A stretch of DNA of 64,000 nt from Scybalomonas sp905214925 (GTDB lineage Bacteria > Bacillota > Clostridia > Lachnospirales > Lachnospiraceae). The DNA is taken from the NCBI GenBank assembly GCA_905214925.1, contig CAJMOB010000005.1, forward strand, positions 62,001 through 126,000, in the 5' to 3' direction. A model generated the notes under the pieces. The model did no database searches and was not told where the DNA came from. It saw nothing but the letters and a program-made list of their open reading frames with translations. Both the position numbers and the translations under genes were made by a program. Positions 62,884 through 64,000 of this stretch are shown one piece after another (the stretch's first letter is position 1; each line of letters starts with the position of its first letter).

Positions 62884-63660
62884 ATGAAACGACAAATACA
62901 AATTATTGCACATCGAGGAGCTTCTGCTCTTGTTTCCCATGAAAATACTTTAGAATCTTTTCAAACTGCCATTGATTTAGGTGCTGATATGGTAGAATTT
63001 GATGTTAGACGAACACTCGATAAAAAACTGATTATTTTCCACAATCCCACTTTATATAGCAAACCACTTCACACTCTAACTTATAAAGAGATCAATCATA
63101 TTGCCAAAACGCAAGGATATACAATTCCTCTTTTTGAAGATGTTCTTCGCTTATGTCAGGGAAAAATTCGACTGGATATCGAGCTAAAAGAAACGGGATA
63201 TGAACTTGAAGTTTTGGCACTTACAAAGAAATACTTTTCTTACTCCGAGTTCTTTATGAAATCATTCCATGACAGCTCTGTATTAGCAATAAAAAAAGCC
63301 GATCCAAATGTAACAGCAGGTCTATTAATTGGCATCGAAACACTAGATTTTAAAAAACGGCTTCATGAATATTTTCCAGAACGTCGACTTCATCGGTGTC
63401 AAGCCGATTTTATTGGCCCCCATTATCAATTTCTCACAAAAGAATTTCTCTTTCGAATGCGACTGGAAAAAATGCCTATCTACGTATGGACGGTTAACCA
63501 ACCTTCTCTTATTGAGCGTTTCCTCCATTCTTCTGTAGCAGGCATTATTACCGATCGCCCCGATCGAGCGTTAAATTTAAGAAAGCAAATCCAACTAAAA
63601 CATCACTTTTTACAAAGAAAATCCCAAGATCTCTCTTTATCCATTAAGAAAAAATATTGA
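62884..63660 (+). CDS. Glycerophosphodiester phosphodiesterase
   Basis: 258 residues. IIAHRGASALVSHENTLESF with His and Glu, DMVEFDVRRTLDKKLIIFHN with Asp, and IYVWTVNQPSLIERFLHSS are GDPD signatures. It hydrolyses glycerophosphodiesters to glycerol-3-phosphate and the alcohol. The region has no signal peptide, so it is probably cytoplasmic. It stands alone, convergent with the amidase. Confidence 0.93.
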   Translation: MKRQIQIIAHRGASALVSHENTLESFQTAIDLGADMVEFDVRRTLDKKLIIFHNPTLYSKPLHTLTYKEINHIAKTQGYTIPLFEDVLRLCQGKIRLDIELKETGYELEVLALTKKYFSYSEFFMKSFHDSSVLAIKKADPNVTAGLLIGIETLDFKKRLHEYFPERRLHRCQADFIGPHYQFLTKEFLFRMRLEKMPIYVWTVNQPSLIERFLHSSVAGIITDRPDRALNLRKQIQLKHHFLQRKSQDLSLSIKKKY

Positions 63661-63704
63661 AATCACTTTTAACTTATAACAATTATCTTATAAAAGTCTA
63701 ACAT

Positions 63705-63747
63705 AAAAAACGATGAGGAACGGAAGGTAAGTTTCTCATCGTTTTTT
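63705..63747. terminator. Bidirectional terminator between GDPD and amidase
   Basis: AAAAAACGATGAG pairs with CTCATCGTTTTTT around a 17-base loop. It serves both convergent genes. Confidence 0.9.
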
Positions 63748-63754
63748 CATCATC

Positions 63755-64000
63755 TTATTCAAATGTTCCAACAATCACATCATAAATAGCATTTGCCACT
63801 TGATCCATCTTATCTGGATTCTTTAAAATGCTGGCATCTGTTTTATTTGATACAAAGGCAGTTTCAATTAAAATAGCTGGCATATTCGTATGGGTTAACA
63901 CAGCTAAATTGGAATTTACTTTCACACCTCTATTTTGTCGGTTAATCACACTTTGTATCGCTTTTTGCATTCGAGTTGCAAGTTCCTTTGATGTGATTCC
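63755..64000 (-). CDS. N-acetylmuramoyl-L-alanine amidase (Amidase_3), C-terminal part
   Basis: The frame enters from the right edge and ends at 63755; 81 residues are visible. GITSKELATRMQKAIQ, VLTHTNMPAILIETAFVSNK and DASILKNPDKMDQVANAIYD match Amidase_3, with the catalytic Glu in LIETAFVSN. It cleaves the bond between muramic acid and the stem peptide. N-terminal domains lie outside the window. Confidence 0.92.
   Translation of the reverse strand, partial: GITSKELATRMQKAIQSVINRQNRGVKVNSNLAVLTHTNMPAILIETAFVSNKTDASILKNPDKMDQVANAIYDVIVGTFE

Noticed and set aside
1..64000. CRISPR arrays, tRNA, rRNA or insertion sequences
   Set aside because: I saw no evenly spaced repeats with unique spacers, no cloverleaf or 3' CCA signature, no rRNA conserved blocks and no transposase. 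The R1 and R2 repeats are dispersed and not arrayed.

Overview
The window is low-GC, Firmicutes-like DNA. The gene families point to a gut-type anaerobe of the Clostridia, probably Lachnospiraceae: sortase B with an SPKTG protein, NEAT heme proteins, a DUF4867 sugar cluster, an RsgI-type anti-sigma factor and a ykkC/guanidine-I riboswitch. This assignment is inferred from families; no rRNA or tRNA is present to fix it. Almost everything from 673 to 45 kb lies on the minus strand.

Layout (minus-strand operons are read right to left). (1) 1-680: a partial HTH gene and a small frameshifted plus-strand gene abut the broken end of glmS. (2) 673-22389: a 21-kb Wzx/Wzy-type capsule or exopolysaccharide operon. 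It starts with chain-length protein, BY-kinase, an SGNH-fold protein, CpsB phosphatase, LCP ligase, sortase B and its probable substrate. It continues with priming sugar transferases, nucleotide-sugar dehydrogenase, glycosyltransferases, Wzy, Wzx and an acetyltransferase. The distal end is decaying: an acyltransferase fragment, then glmM and glmS remnants. (3) 22390-23495: a 1.1-kb AT-rich spacer with a transaldolase relic. (4) 23496-29402: a sugar module with XylB-like kinase, a fucose-isomerase-family enzyme, a DUF4867 protein, an AraC regulator and a class II aldolase. (5) 29779-35660: hemB, a possible structured RNA, a MalT-like regulator, a class V aminotransferase and an ECF S component behind a promoter with repeated CCAGTT boxes. 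(6) 35738-44041: a heme/iron locus with two NEAT proteins, an Shp-type protein, an IsdE-like lipoprotein, permease and ATPase, plus a small regulator. Both its promoters carry GTTAGT-N4-ACTAAC palindromes. (7) 44132-46657: a polar amino acid ABC transporter. (8) 46940-49083: an ECF sigma factor and a membrane anti-sigma factor with an unusual Cys-rich outer segment. (9) 49261-54927: a hypoxanthine-DNA glycosylase/MutY fusion, nitroreductase, MBL-fold hydrolase with ArsR regulator, a flavoprotein and an SMR pump. (10) 55092-64000: an LtaS-like synthase, a macrolide-exporter-type ABC pair with a 400-residue coiled coil, a guanidine riboswitch with its Gdx exporter, a GDPD and the end of an amidase.

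How the genes fit together: the capsule operon encodes a full route from lipid-linked priming to export, polymerisation and wall attachment, with its own sortase pair. The heme locus forms a relay from surface NEAT proteins through Shp and IsdE-like proteins into an ABC importer. Two families of short intergenic repeats are scattered from 25 kb to 63 kb. Several genes are broken by single stops or homopolymer frameshifts.
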